Assembly: GCA_003152315.1 (NCBI GenBank)
Contig: PLZV01000051.1
Coordinates: 1-64,000 of the forward strand
Direction of reading: 5' to 3'
DNA length: 64,000 bases
Origin: Verrucomicrobiota bacterium
Lineage (GTDB): Bacteria > Verrucomicrobiota > Verrucomicrobiia > Palsa-1439
The notes under the pieces were generated by a model. The model saw nothing but the letters and a program-made list of their open reading frames with translations, was not told the origin of the DNA and ran no database searches. Positions within the stretch are counted from its first letter, which is position 1; every line of letters starts with the position of its first letter. This document shows, in pieces, positions 16,191-24,174 of the stretch. The translations under genes were made by a program, and so were the position numbers.

Positions 16191-17108
16191 ATGCACGTGT
16201 TCCTGCTACGGCGGATCGGGTCGCTGGTGGTGGCGCTGTTTGTCGCCAGCATCGCGGTCTTCCTGCTCGTGCGCGCGGTGCCGGGCGATCCGGCGCGGCT
16301 GCTTCTCAAAAATCCGACCCCGGAACGGATCGCGGCGATTCGCCAAAGACTCTCCCTGGATCGGCCCCTGCCGCTGCAATACTGGATCTGGCTCAAGAAC
16401 GCGCTCGGTCGCGGGAGTTTTGGCGAGTCGATTGTCACGGGCCGCGATGTGAAGGAAGACCTGGCGCGGACGTGGCCCGCGACGATTGAACTGTCCGTCG
16501 TGGCTTTGCTGATCGCCACCGCCGCCGGTGTGTGGCTCGGGATTTTTTGCGCGCGCCATGTGGGCACGTGGAAAGACGCGCTGGGGACAACGGTGAGTCT
16601 CGTGGGTCTCAGTGTGCCGGTCTTCTGGTTGGGACTGCTCGCGATGTTGCTCTTCTCGCTGGAACTCGGCTGGCTGCCGGCGGGCGAACGCGGCGGCCTC
16701 GATCATCTCATTTTACCAGCGCTCGTCCTGGCAACCATCCCGGCGGCCTTTATCGCGCGGGTGGCGCGGACCGCCGTGCTGGAGACGTTGGGTCAGGATT
16801 TTATCCGCACCGCCCGCGCCAAGGGCGTGAGCGAGCGAACGGTTCTCTATCGCCACGCATTGCGTGCAGCATTGGTTCCTATCGTCACCATGATCGGCGT
16901 CGAGTTCGCGTATCTACTTGGTGGCGCGGTATTAACGGAAACAGTGTTTGCGTGGCCGGGCATCGGGCGCTACATCGCCACCGCCGTGCTGGCGCGGGAT
17001 TACCCGGCGATCCAAGGCGCGCTGCTCGTGCTGGTGGCCATGGTCATGATCGCGAATTTCGCGGTGGACATCGCGCACCACGCGCTCGACCCGAAACTAC
17101 GGCGATGA
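16191..17108 (+). CDS. ABC transporter permease, DppB/OppB family
   Basis: The 305 residues have six membrane helices. The first (about 5-28) precedes the conserved VRAVPGDPA, typical of the first peptide/nickel permease. The EAA-type cytoplasmic loop reads FIRTARAKGVSERTVLYRHALR. TETVFAWPGIG is the family signature near the last helices. It overlaps the next gene by ATGA. It would form the inner-membrane channel with that gene. No ATPase or binding-protein gene is within reach on either side, so those partners must be encoded elsewhere. The substrate is unknown; peptides or nickel are the family norms. Confidence 0.92.
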   Translation: MHVFLLRRIGSLVVALFVASIAVFLLVRAVPGDPARLLLKNPTPERIAAIRQRLSLDRPLPLQYWIWLKNALGRGSFGESIVTGRDVKEDLARTWPATIELSVVALLIATAAGVWLGIFCARHVGTWKDALGTTVSLVGLSVPVFWLGLLAMLLFSLELGWLPAGERGGLDHLILPALVLATIPAAFIARVARTAVLETLGQDFIRTARAKGVSERTVLYRHALRAALVPIVTMIGVEFAYLLGGAVLTETVFAWPGIGRYIATAVLARDYPAIQGALLVLVAMVMIANFAVDIAHHALDPKLRR

Positions 17109-17905
17109 AGCACAGGAACTCACTGCTCTGGGTCGGTTCCACAATGCTCACCGTGGTGATTCTCGCCGCAGCACTGGCGGGCGCGATCTCCCCCCATGGG
17201 CCGACGGAACAAATCTATCGCGACTTCGCCCTCGCGCCGCCGTCGTGGACACACTGGGTGGGCGTGGACGGAGTGGGGCGCGATGTGCTAACGAGGCTCC
17301 TGTATGGTGCGCGGGCGACACTCGGCATTGCGTTGGGTGCCACGGCGATTGCGGTCGTGCTGGGAACCGTGCTGGGAGCAGCGGCGGGTGTGCTGAAAGG
17401 TTGGTTCGACGCGGCCATCAGCCCCGCGACGGATTTCCTATTGGCGTTCCCCTCAATCCTCCTCGGGTTGGTCGCATTGACAATCCTCTCGCCGTCGCCC
17501 ACGAGCGTCGCCATCGCGGTCGGCATCGCGAGTCTGCCAACCGTCGTCCGACAAGTCCGGGCGGCCTTCGTGTCGGAAAGCGCGAAGGAATACGTGTTGG
17601 CGGCACGGGCCACCGGCGCGGGTCAGTGGCGTATCGCCGCCCTGGAAATTCTGCCGAACTGCGCGGGACTGATTCTCGTGCTGACCACACTTACGCTCGG
17701 CAGTGCCGTGCTCGAAGCCGCCGGGCTGGCTTTTCTCGGGTTGACGGGTCAACCCGATGTCCCGGAGTGGGGCATGATGCTCCGTGAGGAACGGAGCACC
17801 TTCCGCATCGCTCCCTGGCTCTGTGTCGCGCCCGGCCTGGCAATCACCTGGACGGTCCTCTCCTTCAATCTCCTCAGCGACGGCCTGCGCCAGCGCTGGC
17901 GGTGA
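17105..17905 (+). CDS. ABC transporter permease, DppC/OppC family
   Basis: The 266-residue second permease starts within the stop of the first (ATGA overlap). It has the expected N-terminal helix, then HWVGVDGVGRDVLTRLLYGAR, which is diagnostic of DppC/OppC proteins. The EAA loop is YVLAARATGAGQWRIAALEILPN, and GLAFLGLTGQPDVPEWG lies near the end. The pair forms a heterodimeric channel. It is followed by a new promoter, so the operon probably has just these two genes. Confidence 0.93.
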   Translation: MKHRNSLLWVGSTMLTVVILAAALAGAISPHGPTEQIYRDFALAPPSWTHWVGVDGVGRDVLTRLLYGARATLGIALGATAIAVVLGTVLGAAAGVLKGWFDAAISPATDFLLAFPSILLGLVALTILSPSPTSVAIAVGIASLPTVVRQVRAAFVSESAKEYVLAARATGAGQWRIAALEILPNCAGLILVLTTLTLGSAVLEAAGLAFLGLTGQPDVPEWGMMLREERSTFRIAPWLCVAPGLAITWTVLSFNLLSDGLRQRWR

Positions 17906-17936
17906 ACGGTTGTATGGGTACGATTGTCTAATCCTA

Positions 17937-17964
17937 TTGTAAAACCTGACTGCTGAATTATAGT
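17937..17964 (+). promoter_or_regulatory. sigma-70-type promoter for the DUF2092/DUF6515 pair
   Basis: TTGTAA (17937-17942), 16-base spacer, TATAGT (17959-17964). It lies 40 bp before the ATG at 18005, which has GGAG upstream. Confidence 0.55.
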
Positions 17965-18004
17965 GGGTCCTGACGTGTACGCATGTCAGCCGACGGAGAA
18001 ATCT

Positions 18005-18832
18005 ATGAAAGAACCAAGCCGAACGATCCATCTCACCGCCCAAAGGCTGCGCCCGTTTTTCGCCACTTGCGCACTGGCAGGTCTTTGGGCCCTGTCCGTC
18101 CGAGCGGCGGACGTGAAGCCGACAGATGCCAAGCCCGTCATTGATCCGTCAGCGGACAAAGTGCTGAAGCGCATGGGCGATTACCTGGCGCAAGCTCCCT
18201 TCTTCTCGGTGAATGCGGAAATCTGGCAGGATGTGCAACTGGGCTCCGGCCAGCAAGTCCAGGCCGGCCGAACCGTTGACCTACAAGTCCGCCGTCCCGA
18301 CCGCTTCCACGCCGAGGTGCGTTCCACCCCCCGCAATCGCGGGCTGTTTTATGACGGCAAGTCGATCACCCTCCTCAACCGCGTCCAGAATTTCTACGGC
18401 AGCATTCCCGCGCCAGCTACGCTCGACCAGGCGCTGGATACCGCCAGCGATCGCTTCGGAATCGCCATGCCGCTGGAGGACCTGGTCGTCAGCGATCCCT
18501 ACCAAAGCGCCATGCAGAAGATCGTTTCGGGACGCGACATTGGGCCGGTGACGGTCCTGGGTACTCCTTGCGAACACCTCGCCTTCTCCCTGGGCGCAGT
18601 CGATTGGCAAATCTGGATCGAGGATGGCGTGAAGCCAGTCCCCCGCAAAATCGTCATCACCTACAAGGATGAGGAGGGCACGCCGGAATACACGGCGATT
18701 TTCTCCAACTGGGATTTCCAAACGAAGCTGCCGGACTTCCTGTTCACTTTCGAACCGCCAGCCGGGGCCTCAAAGATCGACGTGAACGAGATCAAAGCCG
18801 AAAACCAAACGCATAAGAAAGAGGGCAAATAA
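18005..18832 (+). CDS. periplasmic/outer-membrane-associated DUF2092 family protein
   Basis: The 275 residues begin with a signal peptide (hydrophobic CALAGLWALSVRA). The mature part resembles DUF2092 proteins, which have a LolA/LppX-like beta-fold. Segments seen are ADKVLKRMGDYLAQAPFFSVNAE, FYDGKSITLLN, YGSIPAP and a C-terminal PDFLFTFEPPAGA. The start at 18005 follows GGAGAAA. It is two bases from the next gene and shares its promoter. LolA-like folds carry lipids or lipoproteins, so a role in envelope lipid handling is possible but unproven. Confidence 0.75.
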   Translation: MKEPSRTIHLTAQRLRPFFATCALAGLWALSVRAADVKPTDAKPVIDPSADKVLKRMGDYLAQAPFFSVNAEIWQDVQLGSGQQVQAGRTVDLQVRRPDRFHAEVRSTPRNRGLFYDGKSITLLNRVQNFYGSIPAPATLDQALDTASDRFGIAMPLEDLVVSDPYQSAMQKIVSGRDIGPVTVLGTPCEHLAFSLGAVDWQIWIEDGVKPVPRKIVITYKDEEGTPEYTAIFSNWDFQTKLPDFLFTFEPPAGASKIDVNEIKAENQTHKKEGK

Positions 18833-18834
18833 CC

Positions 18835-19596
18835 ATGAGATTTGCCAATTCTATTTCGTGCCGGAAAATCGGTGTCTGCCTCGCGGCGCTTTTGCTTGCG
18901 GTACCACTCTTGTACGCCCAGCAGCGTCAGCAACAGGGCGGTCGTCCGGAGCCCGCGCAGCGCAGCGAACCAGCGGCCCGTCCTGAACCCGCACGCGCAC
19001 CCGTGCAACGCAGCCAACCCACAGTCGTTGACCGTTCCAATCACGGAAGCGTCCGCCACGTGGATGCACATCCCGCACCCCGTCCTATCCAGCGACCCAT
19101 CGAAGGGCCTCACAATTTCAACATGCACCACGATGTCTACGTGCATCACGATGTCGATGTGGACTTCCGCCACGACCGATTCTGGCACGGTTTTCGGTAC
19201 GGCGCGCGCTTCAACGTCCTGCCCGTGGGCTATGTTTCGATCATGGTAGGGGGTTCACCCTACTACTACGACGATGGCCTCTACTACCAACAAGCGGCTG
19301 ATGGCTATCAGGAAGTCTACCCGCCAGTCGGCGCGGATGTCCCGGAATTGCCGGATGGCGCGGTTGCCATCGAGGCTGGAAACATCACCTACTATTACGC
19401 TGGCGGCGCGTTTTATGCACAACAGGACAACGGATACAACGTCGCGCCGACACCCATCGGGGTGACAGTGCCAGAATTGCCCCCGGGGGCTGTGCAGGTG
19501 TCAGTCAACGGCGGCATCGCGTACCAATTCAACGGGATTTACTATCGACCCGTGTTCGTGGATGGCGTGACCCAGTACATGACCTTCATGCCGTGA
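18835..19596 (+). CDS. secreted protein with His-rich segment and two C-terminal YYxxGxxY repeats (DUF6515-like)
   Basis: The 253-residue protein has a signal peptide (LAALLLAVPLLYA), then a low-complexity Gln/Arg/Pro region (about 30-85). A His/Asp-rich stretch follows (MHHDVYVHHDVDVDFRHD) that could bind metal. The C-terminal half has two related segments with ISIMVGG/ITYYYAGGAFYAQQ and VPELPPGAVQVSVNGG, as in DUF6515 proteins. It is translated with the DUF2092 gene (2-base gap). Both products are exported and probably act together in the envelope. Confidence 0.7.
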   Translation: MRFANSISCRKIGVCLAALLLAVPLLYAQQRQQQGGRPEPAQRSEPAARPEPARAPVQRSQPTVVDRSNHGSVRHVDAHPAPRPIQRPIEGPHNFNMHHDVYVHHDVDVDFRHDRFWHGFRYGARFNVLPVGYVSIMVGGSPYYYDDGLYYQQAADGYQEVYPPVGADVPELPDGAVAIEAGNITYYYAGGAFYAQQDNGYNVAPTPIGVTVPELPPGAVQVSVNGGIAYQFNGIYYRPVFVDGVTQYMTFMP

Positions 19597-19630
19597 TTGC
19601 ATCGTTCTGAGAACAGGTCCGCCGGATATA

Positions 19631-20290
19631 ATGAACGAACACAAACCCGGGCGGGGACTTCTTCAACGCCGCGAGTGCCTGCTTCCGACCTGGCGAGGGT
19701 GGTTGGTGCTGTTTTTCGTCGCCGCGACTCTGGTGGTGTTCAGCATCCGGGGAGCCTACTCGTTTCTGGCAGTCAATGATCCCGTCGACAACGGCGCGCT
19801 CGTGGTGGAAGGCTGGCTGCCGGATTATGCGCTCCAGGAAGCGATCATGGAATTCGGGAGAGGTCATCACAGCCGAGTTCTCGTGACCGGTGGACCGCTG
19901 GAAAGTGGGGCGCCGCTCTCCGAATACAGGACCTTTGCCGAACTTGGCGCGGCCACCTTGCTGCGCCTCGGTCTGAACACCAATGATGTCCAAGCGGTGC
20001 CTGCACCTAGGGTCCGATTGGATCGCACCTACGCATCCGCGCTGGCCTTGAAGAACTGGTTGGGTTCGCATGGGACTGTGGAAACCAACCTCAATGTCAT
20101 CTCTCTTGGCCCTCATTCACGGCGGAGTCGACTCCTCTTCGAGAAGGCTCTGGGAAAGGACTACAAGGTCGGCATCATCGCCATCGAGAATCAGGAATAC
20201 GATGCTAGGCAGTGGTGGGCGTCGAGCGCCGGTATGCGAAGCATGTTGGACGAGATCATTGCCTACGTCTACGCCCGCTTATCGTTCTAA
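19631..20290 (+). CDS. YdcF/SanA-like DUF218 family protein
   Basis: The 219 residues have one N-terminal membrane helix (about 24-45). A DUF218-type domain follows: GALVVEGWLPDYALQEAI, RVLVTGGPLESG, RTYASALALKNWL and VISLGPHSRRSRLLFEKAL. Relatives (ElyC, SanA, YdcF) influence peptidoglycan precursor handling and envelope barrier function; the biochemical activity is not established. No strong ribosome site precedes the ATG. The protein is anchored with its domain probably in the periplasm. Confidence 0.75.
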   Translation: MNEHKPGRGLLQRRECLLPTWRGWLVLFFVAATLVVFSIRGAYSFLAVNDPVDNGALVVEGWLPDYALQEAIMEFGRGHHSRVLVTGGPLESGAPLSEYRTFAELGAATLLRLGLNTNDVQAVPAPRVRLDRTYASALALKNWLGSHGTVETNLNVISLGPHSRRSRLLFEKALGKDYKVGIIAIENQEYDARQWWASSAGMRSMLDEIIAYVYARLSF

Positions 20291-20346
20291 ACCCCCTCCA
20301 CCAACGTCCCGCCAGCCGTTACTGCGGCTGCCATTGCCATGATAAT

Positions 20347-20375
20347 TTGACCATCGGGCAGTCTTCGGGTATAAA
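20347..20375 (+). promoter_or_regulatory. strong sigma-70-type promoter of the tRNA-Ser locus
   Basis: TTGACC (20347-20352), 17-base spacer, TATAAA (20370-20375). It faces the broken tRNA-Ser 5' half at 20428, and read-through would cover the GIY-YIG gene and the intact tRNA-Ser. Confidence 0.65.
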
Positions 20376-20382
20376 TCGCAAT

Positions 20383-20399
20383 GCCGCCCTTTTGGCGGC
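20383..20399. repeat. 6-bp hairpin GCCGCC/GGCGGC ahead of the tRNA remnant
   Basis: The perfect arms at 20383-20388 and 20394-20399 have a CTTTT loop. It would lie at the start of the transcript from the promoter at 20347-20375. Confidence 0.4.
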
Positions 20400-20427
20400 C
20401 CCGTAACACTTTGCAAACAAAGTAATT

Positions 20428-20458
20428 GGAGGGGTGCCAGAGTGGTTGAACGGGCTGG
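20428..20458 (+). pseudogene. tRNA-Ser 5' half (truncated tRNA)
   Basis: The 31 bases from GGAGGGGTGCC to GGGCTGG match the acceptor 5' strand, D arm and start of the anticodon stem of a tRNA-Ser, closely resembling the intact gene at 20768. After CTGG the sequence collapses to CGCCAG, making the palindrome GGCTGGCGCCAGCC with no anticodon loop. No proper variable or T arm follows. It is therefore a tRNA remnant broken at the anticodon. Confidence 0.75.
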
Positions 20459-20528
20459 CGCCAGCCACGTTGCGGCGCAGCCGCTCACGTAGTCTCGAAC
20501 ACCCGCGCGAAAAACCATTGAAGACACA

Positions 20529-20789
20529 ATGTATTACGTTTACGTTCTGCGCAGCCTGAAATCGGGACGGTTGTACATTGGCAGCAGCGGTGATCCAGAA
20601 GCGCGGCTGGACGCTCATAATTCGGGACGGAGTCGTTGGAGCCGCAATCATCGCCCGTGGGTGAGGGTCTTGCTGGAGGAGCACACGGATTGTCCAACCG
20701 CCCAGAGGCGAGAGCGATACCTGAAGTCAGGCTGGGGACGTCGAACGCTGAAGAAGAAGATCGATGCGGAGGGGTGTCCGAGTGGTTGA
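20529..20789 (+). CDS. small GIY-YIG nuclease-domain protein ending inside tRNA-Ser
   Basis: The 86 residues are one GIY-YIG domain: YYVYVLRS and GRLYIGSS form the two GIY/YIG strands. R25 follows in DPEARLDAHNSG, and the catalytic Glu is in QRRERYLKSGWGRR. This matches the short stand-alone GIY-YIG family (COG2827 type). The last codons (GCPSG, TGA at 20787-20789) are the first 22 bases of tRNA-Ser(CGA). It therefore overlaps a structural RNA and sits between a broken and a whole copy of that tRNA, an arrangement expected of a selfish or site-specific element. Confidence 0.8.
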   Translation: MYYVYVLRSLKSGRLYIGSSGDPEARLDAHNSGRSRWSRNHRPWVRVLLEEHTDCPTAQRRERYLKSGWGRRTLKKKIDAEGCPSG

Positions 20790-20857
20790 AGGAGCTGGTC
20801 TCGAAAACCAGTAATGCCGTAAGGCATTCGTGGGTTCGAATCCCACCCCCTCCGCCA
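20768..20857 (+). tRNA. tRNA-Ser (anticodon CGA)
   Basis: Acceptor strands GGAGGGG and CCCCTCC pair fully, followed by discriminator G and an encoded CCA (20855-20857). The anticodon arm is CTGGT-CTCGAAA-ACCAG, giving anticodon CGA (serine, UCG). A long variable arm (AATGCC/GGCATT) is typical of type II tRNAs, and the T loop is GGGTTCGAATCCC. The first 22 bases also encode the end of the GIY-YIG protein. Confidence 0.97.
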
Positions 20858-20865
20858 AATTTCGC

Positions 20866-22143
20866 CTATAATTCCCCGCGATACGCGCGCGCCAACAGTG
20901 TGATGGGATGCACGACCTTGATGTCCAAGCCGGATTTCTGCGCCCCATAACGAATCTGGCCAATGCAACCGGGATTTCCGGTCGCGACGATCAACGCGTC
21001 GGTCGCGGCAATATGTTTCACTTTGCGTTCCAACAGCGCCTGGCTCATCTCGGGCTGGGTGATGTTGTATATGCCCGCCGACCCGCAGCACCATGTGGCT
21101 TCGGGTAACTCCACCAGTTCCACGCCGGGAATCGCGCGCAGCAATTCGCGTGGCTGTTGCGAGATCTTCTGCCCATGCACGAGATGACACGCCTCGTGAT
21201 ACGTGACGCGAGTTGTCGGCTGCGCACTCTCGCGCGGTGCCTGAATTCCAATTCTCACCAGCCACTCATGGATGTCGTGGACTTTCTCATCCCAGAGCTT
21301 CACGCGCGGATCATCCGGCAGCAAATGCCGGTAGCGTTTCATAAAGGAACCGCAACCGGCGCTGTTGACGATGATTGCGTCCAGTCTTCCCAACGGGAAG
21401 GCGTCGAGGTTTTGTCGCGCCAGTTTTCTCGCCAGCTCGAGTTCACCGTTATGCCCCATCAAGGAACCACAACAGGACTGGCCGCGCGGTGTGAAGACTT
21501 CGCACCCGTTCGCCAACAACACGTCCACTGTGTCGCGATTCACGTCCGAGTACGCGACATCCTGCACACAGCCCACCAGCAAGCCGACACGATAGCGATG
21601 AGGAGTCCTGGGTGATTCGGTCTCCCGGATCAAATCGAAGGAGAACTTGTCGCAAATCTTCGGCTGCTGCGCGCGTAGATCCCGTAGGCGCCTCGGAAGA
21701 AGCAACACGAACGCCCGGGAAAAACCAGCGGCTTCATCGACACGGAGAAATCTCGCGATCCAGCGCAGCCGGTGGGGCTTGGCGAACAACCACCGCAGCG
21801 CGAACGCTCGAATCAAGCCCCGCTGCGCGCCGGCTTTCGCTCCGCCGGATTCCACTTCAGCGCGGGCGTACTCAATCATCTCCGCGTAGTTCACGCCTGC
21901 GGGACAAACGGTTTCGCACGCCAGGCAACCCAGGCAGAAATACATTTCGTCGGCAAACTGCGGGGAATTCGGCGCGAGCCGGCCGTCCGCCACCGCGCGC
22001 ATCAACGCAATGCGCCCCCGCGGGCTGCTGGTCTCGTGCTTCGTCGCCTCGTAAGTGGGGCACGTCGGTAAACACATCCCGCAATGGATGCATTGTTGCA
22101 GGACAGAGTAGTCGAGCTGCTGGAGGAGATTCGGTCCGCTCAT
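20866..22143 (-). CDS. glcF: glycolate oxidase iron-sulfur subunit
   Basis: The 425 residues have two N-terminal 4Fe-4S ferredoxin clusters: CIHCGMCLPTCP (C18, C21, C24, C28) and CLGCLACETVCP (C70-C80). Two CCG domains follow: GCVQDVAY...SCCGSLMGHNG and CHLVHG...WCCGSAGIYN. This is the GlcF pattern. It passes electrons from the FAD subunit (GlcD, 22792-24174) to the quinone pool as glycolate or a related 2-hydroxyacid is oxidised to glyoxylate. The gene is separated from glcD by a small YCII-domain gene on the same strand. No glcE is seen, so GlcD-GlcF may work as a two-subunit enzyme. Confidence 0.93.
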   Translation of the reverse strand: MSGPNLLQQLDYSVLQQCIHCGMCLPTCPTYEATKHETSSPRGRIALMRAVADGRLAPNSPQFADEMYFCLGCLACETVCPAGVNYAEMIEYARAEVESGGAKAGAQRGLIRAFALRWLFAKPHRLRWIARFLRVDEAAGFSRAFVLLLPRRLRDLRAQQPKICDKFSFDLIRETESPRTPHRYRVGLLVGCVQDVAYSDVNRDTVDVLLANGCEVFTPRGQSCCGSLMGHNGELELARKLARQNLDAFPLGRLDAIIVNSAGCGSFMKRYRHLLPDDPRVKLWDEKVHDIHEWLVRIGIQAPRESAQPTTRVTYHEACHLVHGQKISQQPRELLRAIPGVELVELPEATWCCGSAGIYNITQPEMSQALLERKVKHIAATDALIVATGNPGCIGQIRYGAQKSGLDIKVVHPITLLARAYRGEL

Positions 22144-22296
22144 GCGGCTGGCAGCTTAACCAGAGATAGACGCGGATGGAACAGGGATTGTTGCATGCTG
22201 AATGGGTGTTCGGCTTACCACACGACGCAATCATCTCGTCTGGGCTGACGCGTGGCGCGAATAACTTCCATCAGCCAACTCACAAAGCGTTTGCGG

Positions 22297-22725
22297 TCAG
22301 TCGCCGTGGGCGCTGACAGTGTTCTTATCGAAGACAACAAGCCACGGGTGAATTTCTCCATGAAACACCCTTTGAACAATTGCGGGGTCATGCTGCAATA
22401 TGTCAGCAGCTTCCCTTTCGCCATCGACCTCGATCACCGCCATACCACCCGAACTGTCAGAGAACGGTCCAGCCATAACAAGCTTTTTTTCCTTAAGCAG
22501 TTTCGCCATGTACTTCCCGTGCTCCATCAATGGTTGCTCGTAAATGGAATGGCCCTTCTGCCATGCCTCGCCCGGCCGATAGAGAATGACAAAACGACTT
22601 GTCTTGATAGCGCGGGTTTCCCCGGGTGAAGAATTACTCGGCTCCTCTGCCGCCATGATCCAAGCGGAGCGAAACTGCGTCGACGCAACGACCACCAAAA
22701 CGACCCATATACGCAATGTGTTCAT
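22297..22725 (-). CDS. exported YCII-domain protein
   Basis: The 142 residues start with a signal peptide (LRIWVVLVVVASTQF). A YCII-related ferredoxin-like domain follows: FVILYRPGEAWQ, LMEHGKYMAKLLKEKKLVMAGPF, GGMAVIEVDG and DPAIVQRVFHGEIHPWLV. The His of LMEHG and Asp of DPAI form the conserved pair of the family. Most YCII proteins are cytoplasmic, so the export signal is unusual. It lies between glcD and glcF on the same strand; its function is unknown. Confidence 0.8.
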   Translation of the reverse strand: MNTLRIWVVLVVVASTQFRSAWIMAAEEPSNSSPGETRAIKTSRFVILYRPGEAWQKGHSIYEQPLMEHGKYMAKLLKEKKLVMAGPFSDSSGGMAVIEVDGEREAADILQHDPAIVQRVFHGEIHPWLVVFDKNTVSAHGD

Positions 22726-22791
22726 ATCATCTCCTGAAGCGTCCCGGTTCGATATCAGCCATTCACGGTATCCACGAACGGATACGCAGGT

Positions 22792-24174
22792 CTAATCAAA
22801 TATCTTCCCCGGATTAAGCACGTTGCCGGGGTCAAAGGTGTGCTTGAGAGAGCGCATCACATCCAGGCCGGCCTTCCCGGCAAAATCCTCCAAAAACCCT
22901 TTCTTCGCCAGGCCGACGCCGTGTTCGCCGGTGATGGTGCCGCCCAGGGCGATGGCCTTCTGAAAGATCTCACCAAAAGCGGTATGGACGCGCTTGATTT
23001 CCTCCGGATTGCGCTCGTCGCAGAGGAATGTCGGATGCAGATTGCCGTCGCCGAAATGACCGAAGATGCCGATGCGCAGTTGGTATTTCTCGGCAGTCTG
23101 TTGGATGAAAGCGATCATGGCGCCCAACTCACTGCGCGGGACCGTGGCATCTTCCAGAATCGTTGTCGGCGACATGCGTGCCAGCGCGCTAAACGCGGCC
23201 CGGCGGGCCGAGGCGAGCCCCTCTGCTTCGGCTGCATCCTTCGCGATGCGCACGTCGCGGGCGTGGTGGGCGTGCGCCAATTCAATCATCCGCGCGGATT
23301 CTTCCTCGACGACAACCGGGTGACCATCGGTTTCCATCAGCAGGATGGCTTCGGCGTCGAGCGGCAATCCGATCTTCGCGTAGTCTTCGACACAACGAAT
23401 CGTCGTCCGGTCGAGAAACTCCAGCGTGCAGGGGATGATCTTGTGGGCGATGATATCGGAGACGGTCTCGGCAGCGTCGGTCATCGCCTCGAACGTGGCG
23501 AGCATCGTCCGGCGCGCGGCGGGACGCGGAAGAAGTTTCAGCAGAATCTGGGTGACAACACCGAGTGTGCCCTCGCTACCGATGAACAGGTCCTTGAGGG
23601 AATAACCCGCGACGTCCTTGACGCATTTCGTGCCGCACCGCAGCAGTTCACCGGTCGGCAGGATGACCTCCAAACCGAGCACGTAATCGCGGGTAACGCC
23701 GTATTTAAGCCCGCGCAACCCGCCGGAGTTTTCAGCGACGTTGCCGCCGATGGTCGAAATCTTGATCGAGCCGGGGTCGGGCGGATAAAACAGCCCGTGG
23801 GCGCCCGCGGCTTCGTCAATGCGCGCGGTCAGGACGCCGGGCTCGACGAGGGCGGTAAGATTGCGCGGATCGATCTCCAGGATCTTGTCCATCTTCACCG
23901 TGACGAGCACGACACAGTTCTCCATCGGAATCGTCCCGCCACTGAGATTCGTGCCGCTCCCGCGTGGGACGACTTTGAAACTTTCGGCATTCGCCAGTTT
24001 CAACACGTCAGAGATCTGCGGCGAGGACTCGACAAAGATAATGGCTTCCGGCAGGCGCGCCAGCATGGGTGTCGCGTCGTAACTGTACGCAATCCGCTCT
24101 TCGGGAGAATGTTGGACGTTGGCAGGGCCAACAATCTCCACGAGACGGCGCCAAGCGGTGGCCGAGAGACTCAT
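22792..24174 (-). CDS. glcD: glycolate oxidase FAD subunit (GlcD/LDH type)
   Basis: The 460 residues have an FAD-binding domain of the PCMH type (VVPRGSGTNLSGG, GSIKISTIGGNVAENSGG, GSEGTLGVVTQ) and the C-terminal FAD-oxidase cap (GIFGHFGDGNLHPTF, GTITGEHGVGLAKK). It oxidises glycolate or D-lactate with electrons passing to GlcF. Its ATG overlaps the stop of the upstream O-antigen-ligase gene by four bases (ATGA), so expression is coupled to the exopolysaccharide genes, an unexpected association. Confidence 0.93.
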   Translation of the reverse strand: MSLSATAWRRLVEIVGPANVQHSPEERIAYSYDATPMLARLPEAIIFVESSPQISDVLKLANAESFKVVPRGSGTNLSGGTIPMENCVVLVTVKMDKILEIDPRNLTALVEPGVLTARIDEAAGAHGLFYPPDPGSIKISTIGGNVAENSGGLRGLKYGVTRDYVLGLEVILPTGELLRCGTKCVKDVAGYSLKDLFIGSEGTLGVVTQILLKLLPRPAARRTMLATFEAMTDAAETVSDIIAHKIIPCTLEFLDRTTIRCVEDYAKIGLPLDAEAILLMETDGHPVVVEEESARMIELAHAHHARDVRIAKDAAEAEGLASARRAAFSALARMSPTTILEDATVPRSELGAMIAFIQQTAEKYQLRIGIFGHFGDGNLHPTFLCDERNPEEIKRVHTAFGEIFQKAIALGGTITGEHGVGLAKKGFLEDFAGKAGLDVMRSLKHTFDPGNVLNPGKIFD

